From Desulfobacteraceae bacterium (GTDB lineage: Bacteria; Desulfobacterota; Desulfobacteria; Desulfobacterales; BuS5): a stretch of 9,687 nt of DNA. The stretch spans positions 1 through 9,687 of the forward strand of contig DAOWMW010000033.1 of the NCBI GenBank assembly GCA_030642865.1, read 5' to 3'. The notes beneath the pieces were generated by a model that worked only from the letters and a program-made list of their open reading frames with translations, had not been told where the DNA came from and did no database searches. The position numbers were made by a program, and so were the translations under genes. Shown piece by piece: positions 1-5,849 of the stretch (the first letter of the stretch is position 1; the number at the start of each line of letters is the position of its first letter).

Positions 1-243
1 AAAATAGACTGGACTTTTTACTGCTACAAATGCGACGGCATGGCATCCCTTAGAACCTGCCCCCACGGTAAAGACGACAGAGTTCTCCTTTCAGGTACAC
101 TCCTGAGAAAAGGCCTGTCAGAAGGGACAGTAATCCCAGATCATTTTGGCCGTGAGGAAGTCCTTGAGATACTCCGTGAATACTACGCGGGACTCACTGA
201 AAAGGTTGAAATCAAGACACATAAAGCTGCCACAGGGAGCTAA
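1..243 (+). CDS. sat: Sulfate adenylyltransferase (ATP sulfurylase), C-terminal part, 5' end outside window
   Basis: The open frame enters from the left edge and gives the last 80 residues of the dissimilatory-type ATP sulfurylase, which makes APS and pyrophosphate from sulfate and ATP in the cytoplasm, the activating step of sulfate reduction. The visible part holds the metal-binding motif typical of Sat from sulfate reducers: C-x2-C (residues 8 and 11 of the fragment), a third Cys at 20 and a His at 22 in a CPHG context, followed by the conserved stretches LSGTLLRK and [13 protein letters not shown]. The catalytic N-terminal region lies outside the window. The gene ends with TAA at 241-243 and converges on qmoC. 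Sat feeds APS to AprAB encoded further right on the opposite strand. The internal ATG at 40 is not the start, because the frame and the homology run through it from base 1. Identification is firm. Confidence 0.95.
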   Translation, partial: KIDWTFYCYKCDGMASLRTCPHGKDDRVLLSGTLLRKGLSEGTVIPDHFGREEVLEILREYYAGLTEKVEIKTHKAATGS

Positions 244-307
244 TCTGCTTACAGATTTCCTGATCTTGCACGGCGGTAAAATAATATTCCGTCGTGTAAA
301 TAACAAT

Positions 308-347
308 AAAAAAAAGGGAAGACTTTTTTAAGTCTTCCCTTTTTTTT
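308..347. terminator. Bidirectional intrinsic terminator between sat and qmoC
   Basis: A perfect 9-bp G/C-containing stem (316-324 gggaagact with 331-339 agtcttccc), extended by a T-A pair at 325/330, leaves a 4-nt loop. It is flanked by an A run on the left (308-315) and a T run on the right (340-347). Both strands therefore show hairpin plus U-tract, fitting termination of sat (+) and of the qmo transcript (-), whose coding regions end 64 bp before and about 43 bp after it. Two smaller stem-loops lie between the sat stop and this site: 242-247/252-257 (aatctg/cagatt) and 269-276/289-296 (cacggcgg/ccgtcgtg, one G-U pair). Confidence 0.9.
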
Positions 348-389
348 TATAATAAATTTTAAAATGAAAGCAAGATGGTAACCTGCTGT

Positions 390-1568
390 TTATTTCCTGT
401 TGCCATACTCCGCATAGGTCAGGGCAACTGTCCTGTAAACCACATGGGCAAGCTTTGAATAGGGCAAAAAGGCAAACAAATTAAATACCAGAACCAGGTG
501 AATTAAATATACGCCGTAAGTCACTCCGGCAAGCCCTGCCATCCTTGTCATCTCGGAAAGTAATCCTGTGATCCCCAACCCTAAAACAAGCCCCAGAAGA
601 TACCAGTCTTTATAAACTGTGGTCTGATCTGTTTTTGATAACCTGCTTTTAATCATAAGTCCACCTCCAATAACAAGAAAAATACCTGATATATTGGCAA
701 GCCATTTAACAGGATTCAACTGGCTGTAGGGACCGGGTATATGAAAAACATATAAAACAAAAAAGAAAATATTTGTTACCACAAATAGTCCAATAAAGGA
801 ATATAGAACCATCATATGTGAAATTTCCCGATCTTTGTTTTCAGAGCACTGGGAAAATTTATCGTGGCGCAGGATTGCAGGTATAACCTTTATTAAAGCC
901 TGAATCATTTTTTTAATATTTAAATCTTCTTTATCAGTCTTTCCTTCAAGAACAGCATTCTCGTGGATATCAACAATAAATCTTTTTAACCCCAACAGAA
1001 AATTTATAATGACCCACAGGGCCAGGGGAACAAAGACAAGATCAACAAACCATGTTGAGATAAAATCGGCATGGGCTATTACACCATCATGGCCTCCGTG
1101 GGACCATTCAAGTCCAATTGCGTGAAAAATGCTCGACATGGTACCACCACAAAAAACTGTAATAAAAGCAAGAACTGCAAAAAGTGCGGTGGGAATTCCC
1201 AAAAGAATATGGAGTTTTTTAGGGTTGTTTACTGCTTCCCCTATTCTTTTTGAAAGAGCATATTCAGAGATTGCATAGGATCTAACTGCACTTAGAACGT
1301 CACCAGGTCTTGCGCCGCGGGGACACAGGGTGGAGCAGTCTCCGCATTGATGACAAAGCCAGATATCTCCGTTTTTAACAAGCCTGTCCTTTAATCCCCA
1401 GGATGCAGCCATCATCTCTTTTCTGGGAAAAGGCTTGTTATCGGGGGAAATGGGGCATACCACCGAGCATGTGGCGCATTGAAAACATTTTTTTAATGTC
1501 TCCCCTCCAAGCCCGACAATCTGTTTGACAAAATCGACATCAGGCTCCACAAGACACCTTTGAGTCAT
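390..1568 (-). CDS. qmoC: QmoC, membrane subunit of the quinone-interacting oxidoreductase complex
   Basis: QmoC (392 aa) anchors QmoABC in the cytoplasmic membrane, where the complex is thought to oxidise menaquinol and pass electrons towards AprAB. The protein reads as an HdrC-like part fused to an HdrE/NarI-like cytochrome b part. Residues 28-38 (C28, C31, C34, C38) and 72-82 (C72, C75, C78, C82) are two C-x2-C-x2-C-x3-C motifs for [4Fe-4S] clusters. From about residue 119 there are five or six hydrophobic segments (roughly 119-142, 172-198, 251-276, 286-306, 321-340, 347-372), with several His in or near them as candidate heme b ligands (e.g. H120, H251, H276, H357). The start is supported by GGAGG about 7 nt upstream (1575-1580). 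The gene is last in the - strand cluster, 118 bp after qmoB, and ends 43 bp before the shared terminator. Length and domain order match the family; no defects seen. Confidence 0.95.
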   Translation of the reverse strand: MTQRCLVEPDVDFVKQIVGLGGETLKKCFQCATCSVVCPISPDNKPFPRKEMMAASWGLKDRLVKNGDIWLCHQCGDCSTLCPRGARPGDVLSAVRSYAISEYALSKRIGEAVNNPKKLHILLGIPTALFAVLAFITVFCGGTMSSIFHAIGLEWSHGGHDGVIAHADFISTWFVDLVFVPLALWVIINFLLGLKRFIVDIHENAVLEGKTDKEDLNIKKMIQALIKVIPAILRHDKFSQCSENKDREISHMMVLYSFIGLFVVTNIFFFVLYVFHIPGPYSQLNPVKWLANISGIFLVIGGGLMIKSRLSKTDQTTVYKDWYLLGLVLGLGITGLLSEMTRMAGLAGVTYGVYLIHLVLVFNLFAFLPYSKLAHVVYRTVALTYAEYGNRK

Positions 1569-1609
1569 ATCAATACCTCCGTAATAACTTTTTTTAAAAA
1601 AATATATTC

Positions 1610-1673
1610 AGTAATTGAAGATCAGGATCGTGAATTTCATCCCCAATCCTTAGGTTTTTAATCTTCAATTACT
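1610..1673 (-). promoter_or_regulatory. Inverted repeat/stem-loop in the qmoB-qmoC spacer
   Basis: A perfect 13-bp inverted repeat, agtaattgaagat (1610-1622) with atcttcaattact (1661-1673), fills most of the 118-bp gap. A further 5-bp pair (1624-1628 aggat with 1646-1650 atcct) and the mini-palindrome tgaatttca (1631-1639) lie inside. In the qmo transcript the 3' arm is followed after about 7 nt by a run of seven U (1588-1596 region), then by the qmoC Shine-Dalgarno. It could be an attenuator or partial terminator, or an mRNA-processing/stability structure that sets QmoC against QmoAB. The structure is seen; the role is inferred. Confidence 0.6.
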
Positions 1674-1686
1674 TTAAATCAAATAT

Positions 1687-4026
1687 TTAAAATCCCTTAA
1701 ATGGATTCGGGCCTAAGCCTTCAATTACTTCTGCAAATTTATTAATTATCTGGGGAATCTTATCATAGTCATCTATTGCCACTTCATACTGTGCCACCCG
1801 TTCTTCTTCCAGGGCAAGGCTGGATAATGCTTCGCCTATCTTTTGCATCCTTATTTCGGCAAGTTCACTCCCCTTGACAAAATGGCACTGATAATCATCT
1901 CCGTGCTTGCAGCCCATTAGAAAGACACCATCCATTCCCTGGGCAAGGGCATCTTTAATCCAGATAACATTTACTGATCCGAGACACCTTACAGGAATGA
2001 ATCTTACATCCGCAGAGTAATTAAGCCTGTTTAAACCGGTAATATCAAGGGCTGGATAAGCATCATTTTCACAAAGAAGGCAGAGGATTCGCATGGGGGG
2101 CTCCTCATAATCATCTTCAGATGGTACTCCAATGGCCTTTACCATGGAACCTACACTGTCAACATTATAGTCAGCAAAACCTATTATACGTTCAGGACAA
2201 GCTCCCATACATGTTCCACAGCGCCTGCAGCGTGTGGGATTAGGTTTAGGTGTCCCTTTTTCATCATCATCAAGGGCGCCAAAGGGACATTCCTCTGTAC
2301 ACCTCTTGCACTGGGTACATCTTTGAAAAAAGAAATCAGGGAAAGTCATATCACCAGATCTTGGGTGAACTGCCACCCCCCTGTTAACAGACTCAACACA
2401 CTGGATTGCCTTTAATGCCGCACCGGATGCATCTTCAATCGATTCCTCCATGGTCATACCCCTGCGGATAGTGCCAGCAGCGTAAATACCTGTTCTTTGG
2501 GTCTCATAGGGAAAGCAGATAAAATTAGAATCTGCGTAATCATCAAAAAGCTTATTATCCCTGAAACCTGGTCCCTGCCTGTAGGCAAGATTAACAACAG
2601 GATCATCAGCAGTTACAGGAACCATGCCGGAAGCAAGAACCACCATATCGGCCTTTATCTGGATCTGTTCCCCCAAAAGCGTGTTATCAGCCTCCACCAG
2701 GAGACTCCCTCCACCAGTTGACACATTTACGACTTCACCCTTGGTCAAAAATATTCCGTCAGTCTGCTGCAGCCCTTTATAAAAATTTTCAGATAGCCCC
2801 GGAGTTCTCATATGCTGATAGATTACATAGGCTTTCCCATCTTCATAATCTTCGCAAACATATTTAGCCTGTTTTAAAGCCACAAGACTTGTTACCGAAC
2901 CTGTATATGAAAAATCGGAGTCATCGTCACTTTTTCCCGGACTTTGAACAAATACAACCGATTTAGCCTCTTTACCATCAGAAGGCCTTACTATCTTCCC
3001 TTCTTTTGCAATTTTCTCAAACTGTACATTTGTAACAACATCGGGATTTGTCCCGTAGCCAAGATGGGAAGCAACCCCTGATTCAAGTTCATCAGGTCTC
3101 CATCCCGCTGCCAGTATAACAGCACCAAAGAGTTCGCCGTCAGGATCCAGGGTTAGAATATCCTCTTTCCCCTTGTTATACTCCAGATAACGTTCCTGAA
3201 GCTTTTCAACATCGAGATCCTTGCCATTTTCATCCACCTTCATCTCATCAGGCAATGGGAATGGGACATCAAAGGGGACTGTCTCGCCAGGTTTTTTTAA
3301 AGTTACAGTAAACTCACCAGGCTGACCTGCTATACGCGCAACAAGGGTGCCTGTTTTTACTGTGATATTGGAATCATCTTCAACACGTTGAATCATGGAC
3401 TCTATAACAGGGGGAATCAGATCGTCATAGGGTTCACAAACAGGTATCTGTTTTCTGACTTTTGAAGCAAATCCCCCCAGGGAGGACTCTTTTTCCACGA
3501 TTGTAACAGAATAACCTGCCAGGGAAGCATCCAAAGCAGCAGAAATGCCTGTGATTCCTCCACCTATAACAAGTATTTTTTTAGTTATACTCTCCAGGAG
3601 AAAAGGCTCCGGCAGATCAATCTTCTCCACCTTGGCCATACTCATTTTCAGATAATCTTCAGCCATCATCTGCAAAGAGTCAAAATGCTCTTCATCATCT
3701 TTCTGATCTTCTGTTAAAGCAGGATACTCGGACCTTGGGTGGGTCCATACAACCTGCTCCCTTAAATTTACCCGATCAACAATGCATCCGTCGAACTTAA
3801 AGATATCATAATTTATGCGGCGTGAGCACCCCGCTATTATGAGTGTATTTACACCATCATCAGAGATATCTTTTTTTATAAGGTCAACACCCTCTTTTGA
3901 GCATAGAACCGGATGGGTTTTTACAGGAAAGCCTTCTTCTTCAGGCACTTCACATAACTCATCCATAATAAGGGCATCACCGATTCCGCAGCCTGTGCAA
4001 ATAAATACACCATATTTTTTATCCAT
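1687..4026 (-). CDS. qmoB: QmoB, HdrA-like flavoprotein fused to an MvhD-like domain
   Basis: QmoB (779 aa) is a cytoplasmic subunit of QmoABC, in electron transfer between the membrane subunit and APS reductase. Domains in order: an N-terminal region of about 145 aa with cysteine pairs (C10/C13, C42, C67); an HdrA-like FAD domain with the dinucleotide motif VIGGGITG at 153-160 and FAD-fold signatures near 300-310 and 460-470; a ferredoxin-type pair of [4Fe-4S] motifs (C570, C573, C576, C580 and C600, C603, C606, C610); and a C-terminal MvhD-like domain from about 645 (C649, C652, C681, C706, C714). The HdrA-type cysteine cluster present in the sister QmoA (C254, C266, C270, C271) is absent: the aligned stretch 362-380 has Ser, Thr and Asp only. 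The start lies 8 bp after the qmoA stop and uses a Shine-Dalgarno inside qmoA. Identification is firm. Confidence 0.95.
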   Translation of the reverse strand: MDKKYGVFICTGCGIGDALIMDELCEVPEEEGFPVKTHPVLCSKEGVDLIKKDISDDGVNTLIIAGCSRRINYDIFKFDGCIVDRVNLREQVVWTHPRSEYPALTEDQKDDEEHFDSLQMMAEDYLKMSMAKVEKIDLPEPFLLESITKKILVIGGGITGISAALDASLAGYSVTIVEKESSLGGFASKVRKQIPVCEPYDDLIPPVIESMIQRVEDDSNITVKTGTLVARIAGQPGEFTVTLKKPGETVPFDVPFPLPDEMKVDENGKDLDVEKLQERYLEYNKGKEDILTLDPDGELFGAVILAAGWRPDELESGVASHLGYGTNPDVVTNVQFEKIAKEGKIVRPSDGKEAKSVVFVQSPGKSDDDSDFSYTGSVTSLVALKQAKYVCEDYEDGKAYVIYQHMRTPGLSENFYKGLQQTDGIFLTKGEVVNVSTGGGSLLVEADNTLLGEQIQIKADMVVLASGMVPVTADDPVVNLAYRQGPGFRDNKLFDDYADSNFICFPYETQRTGIYAAGTIRRGMTMEESIEDASGAALKAIQCVESVNRGVAVHPRSGDMTFPDFFFQRCTQCKRCTEECPFGALDDDEKGTPKPNPTRCRRCGTCMGACPERIIGFADYNVDSVGSMVKAIGVPSEDDYEEPPMRILCLLCENDAYPALDITGLNRLNYSADVRFIPVRCLGSVNVIWIKDALAQGMDGVFLMGCKHGDDYQCHFVKGSELAEIRMQKIGEALSSLALEEERVAQYEVAIDDYDKIPQIINKFAEVIEGLGPNPFKGF

Positions 4027-4043
4027 GGTTTATTCTACCTCCT
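4024..4043 (-). promoter_or_regulatory. qmoB ribosome binding site inside the qmoA 3' end (translational coupling)
   Basis: On the - strand the last two sense codons of qmoA, AGG AGG (4038-4043, Arg-Arg), followed by TAG, form a perfect Shine-Dalgarno 11 nt before the qmoB ATG. The intergenic gap is only 8 bp, so a ribosome finishing qmoA is well placed to restart on qmoB. This supports equimolar synthesis of the two flavoproteins and fixes the qmoB start. Confidence 0.8.
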
Positions 4044-5312
4044 CACCAGAGTTTGTATAGCCTTTAATGCCATGCCAGTTGCGTTCTGGTTAGACGAAAC
4101 CACATCCGCAGGCTTGTTAGCGCAACCTGCTCCAAAGATGCCGCCTTTTTCAAAGTCGTTTATTATGAATCCATCATCGTTATATTTTAAATCCGCAGAA
4201 AGCTTTGCATCTTTAGCTGTGGGCTGCATTCCTGTTGCCAAAACAACCATATCAGCAGTCTGATTTATTTTTTCACCGGTAATGGCATTTTCAGCTGTTA
4301 CAGTAATATTCCCTGTTTCAGGATCCTCAAGAACTTCCGCAACCTTCCCTTTGATAAAAATTATATTTTTATCCTCTTTTATTTTTTTATAAAATTTTTC
4401 ATACTTATAACCGGGAGTTCTCAAATCTATATAAAAAATATATATTTTTGCGTCGGGATACTGTTCTCTGATATAAGTGGTATGCTTTAATGATGCCATA
4501 CAGCATATGTATGAACAATATGGAAGATGGTTCTCATCCCTGGAGCCTGCGCATTGCACAAAAACAACACTTTCAGGTTCTTTTTGATCAGAGGGACGTA
4601 ATATTTTCCCCCCGGTGGGACCATTGGTTGATGCCATCCGTTCCAGCATCATATTGGTTACTATATTTTTATATTTACCGAATCCAAGATTATCAATTTT
4701 GGCAGCATCATAGGGCTCCCATCCCGTTGCCCATACTATGGCCCCCACATTAAGATCAAGGGTCTTTTCTTCCATATCCAGATCTATGGCACCATATTTA
4801 CAGGCATCTTTAGCCAGTTTTGCATCATCAGTACCTATAATCTGTGGAGATATTATATATCTTGCAGGAAAAGCCATATCATGGGGAAGATAAGCACCTT
4901 TTGTCTTATCCATACCAAAATTAAAGTCATTTAAAATTTCAGCCTTGCATGCAGCAGCACAATCTCCGCAGCCTGTACAATTCTCATTAACATATCTTGG
5001 AGACAATTTAAGCGCAACATTATAATTTCCAGGGGAACCTTCCACTTTTTCTACTTCGGCCAGTGTAAAAACTTTTATTTTAGGATTGTCCTTAATCCTC
5101 CTGAAATTGATTTCAAGCCCGCATGTTGGCGGACACAACTTGGGGAAATATTGTTTAAGTTGTGCCACTCTTCCTCCAAGATAAGGACTTTTTTCAACCA
5201 GGAATACCTCGTATCCTACTTCAGCGGCTTCAAGAGCAGTGGTAAGACCGCTTATTCCTCCTCCTACAACAAGAATACTACCGCCGGCAGGAGCTGCTTT
5301 GTTATTTGTCAT
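4035..5312 (-). CDS. qmoA: QmoA, HdrA-like FAD/iron-sulfur subunit
   Basis: QmoA (425 aa) is the smaller HdrA-like flavoprotein of the cytoplasmic part of QmoABC. The N-terminus carries the FAD-binding Rossmann motif LVVGGGISGL (residues 14-23) with the following acidic end VEKSPYLGGR. C60 and C64 (LCPPTC) and a C-x2-C-x2-C-x3-C cluster (C112, C115, C118, C122) follow. The HdrA-type motif VQCAGSR...PYCSYICC gives C254, C266, C270 and C271, a second probable iron-sulfur site. ATGWEP (195-200) and ATGMQP (359-364) are the usual second FAD-fold motifs. The C-terminus (GIFGAGCANKPADV) is typical of the family. GGAGGGA (5317-5323) precedes the ATG at short spacing, supporting this start. It lies 537 bp after aprA, so whether it is only read through from apr or also has its own promoter is open; no strong sigma-70 promoter was found in the gap. 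Confidence 0.95.
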   Translation of the reverse strand: MTNNKAAPAGGSILVVGGGISGLTTALEAAEVGYEVFLVEKSPYLGGRVAQLKQYFPKLCPPTCGLEINFRRIKDNPKIKVFTLAEVEKVEGSPGNYNVALKLSPRYVNENCTGCGDCAAACKAEILNDFNFGMDKTKGAYLPHDMAFPARYIISPQIIGTDDAKLAKDACKYGAIDLDMEEKTLDLNVGAIVWATGWEPYDAAKIDNLGFGKYKNIVTNMMLERMASTNGPTGGKILRPSDQKEPESVVFVQCAGSRDENHLPYCSYICCMASLKHTTYIREQYPDAKIYIFYIDLRTPGYKYEKFYKKIKEDKNIIFIKGKVAEVLEDPETGNITVTAENAITGEKINQTADMVVLATGMQPTAKDAKLSADLKYNDDGFIINDFEKGGIFGAGCANKPADVVSSNQNATGMALKAIQTLVRR

Positions 5313-5338
5313 ACTTTCCCTCCATGCGTTGATTATGT

Positions 5339-5360
5339 TTTGAGATGATCAAATCTCAAA
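5339..5360. promoter_or_regulatory. Operator-like palindrome upstream of qmoA
   Basis: Perfect 8-bp arms tttgagat (5339-5346) and atctcaaa (5353-5360) are separated by 6 bp, about 26 bp before the qmoA ATG. The form resembles a dimeric regulator site or a 5'-leader hairpin close to the ribosome binding site. It does not match the spacing of the CRP/FNR-type consensus (TGTGA-N6-TCACA, TTGAT-N4-ATCAA). The palindrome is seen; its function is inferred. Confidence 0.45.
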
Positions 5361-5516
5361 TATCTAATATGTTTTAAACATCCGTTTAACTATAATCCAG
5401 ATAAACAGCACTCATTTTAAATAACGTCCAAAGAAAACCGGAATTTTTTGTTCAAATGTGGCAAAAAAGAGAGGTTTCATTCAGGCATTAAATATCAAAT
5501 TTTACGTAATACTTTC

Positions 5517-5615
5517 CAGCAGTGTCCGGTTAGAATCCTGCAGGACGGAAAAACAATAAAACTTCCCGTATTTTGTCTATTTTGCTTCTTGCAATTTCCT
5601 AACCGGACACTACTG
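5517..5615. repeat. MITE-like palindromic element, about 91-99 bp
   Basis: Perfect 13-bp terminal inverted repeats, agtgtccggttag (5521-5533) and ctaaccggacact (5599-5611), enclose 65 bp. With one mismatch they extend to 17 bp (5517-5533/5599-5615). The interior contains the palindrome tcctgcagga (5536-5545) and no coding frame. The arms look like insertion-sequence ends, so this may be a non-autonomous (MITE-like) insertion or the remnant of an IS. No clear target-site duplication is visible, so a long-range RNA stem without mobile origin is also possible. Confidence 0.5.
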
Positions 5616-5650
5616 ACTGACCACAGGAAAAATTAACAATTTTCGCTATA

Positions 5651-5740
5651 GGCCTTAAGATAATGATTTTGGGGAAGGCCAGGGGGAGAAATACAATCCG
5701 ACGATGACCGGTAACGTACCAAAATAATTATCTTAAAGTC
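5651..5740. repeat. Second MITE-like palindromic element, about 82-90 bp
   Basis: An 18-bp inverted repeat with one mismatch joins 5655-5672 (ttaagataatgattttgg) and 5719-5736 (ccaaaataattatcttaa). Pairing extends imperfectly to 5651 and 5740. The 46-bp middle is richer in G+C (ggggaaggcc..., ...gaccggtaac) than its AT-rich surroundings. The different arm sequence shows it is not a copy of the neighbouring 5517-5615 element. A repeated intergenic element is the best guess; no target-site duplication is evident. Confidence 0.45.
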
Positions 5741-5777
5741 CATATGGCAACGAAATTAATAATTAAAGAGCAGATAA

Positions 5778-5812
5778 CAAAAACCTCCAGACACCTTAAG
5801 ATATCTGGAGGT
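5778..5812 (-). terminator. Intrinsic terminator-like hairpin downstream of aprA
   Basis: Perfect 9-bp arms acctccaga (5783-5791) and tctggaggt (5804-5812) with a 12-nt loop lie 37 bp beyond the aprA stop. Read on the - strand, the 3' arm ends in GGT and runs into TTTTGTTAT, giving a moderate U-tract. It would stop at least part of the aprBA transcript before qmoA. The strength is uncertain because the U-run is interrupted. Confidence 0.65.
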
Positions 5813-5849
5813 ATTGTTGTTTTACTAATAAAAAATCATTTGCATGCAA

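Larger units (their letters stand above)
5313..5849. other. aprA-qmoA intergenic spacer (537 bp), no gene
   Basis: No credible coding region is seen on either strand: the short frames here lack ribosome binding sites and overlap palindromes. In transcript order (right to left) the spacer holds an A/T-rich inverted repeat overlapping the aprA stop (5831-5839/5860-5868, aaaaatcat/atgattttt), a terminator-like hairpin (5783-5812), two long-armed palindromic segments (5651-5740 and 5517-5615) and a palindrome just before qmoA (5339-5360). A further small palindrome, atgttttaaacat, sits at 5369-5381. The separate entries describe these. Confidence 0.8.

Noticed and set aside
5448..5636. A 62-codon frame on the + strand in the aprA-qmoA spacer
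   Set aside because: It runs across the palindromic element, has no ribosome binding site, and its product is basic and rich in Cys and Phe without any recognisable family feature; it reads as chance.
5633..5743. A 36-codon frame on the - strand over the second palindromic element
   Set aside because: No ribosome binding site, an in-frame stop lies just upstream, and nearly the whole frame lies in the inverted-repeat element.
5840..5849. Palindrome ttgcatgcaa next to the aprA stop
   Set aside because: Too short to interpret alone; it is the loop part of the A/T-rich inverted repeat already described there.
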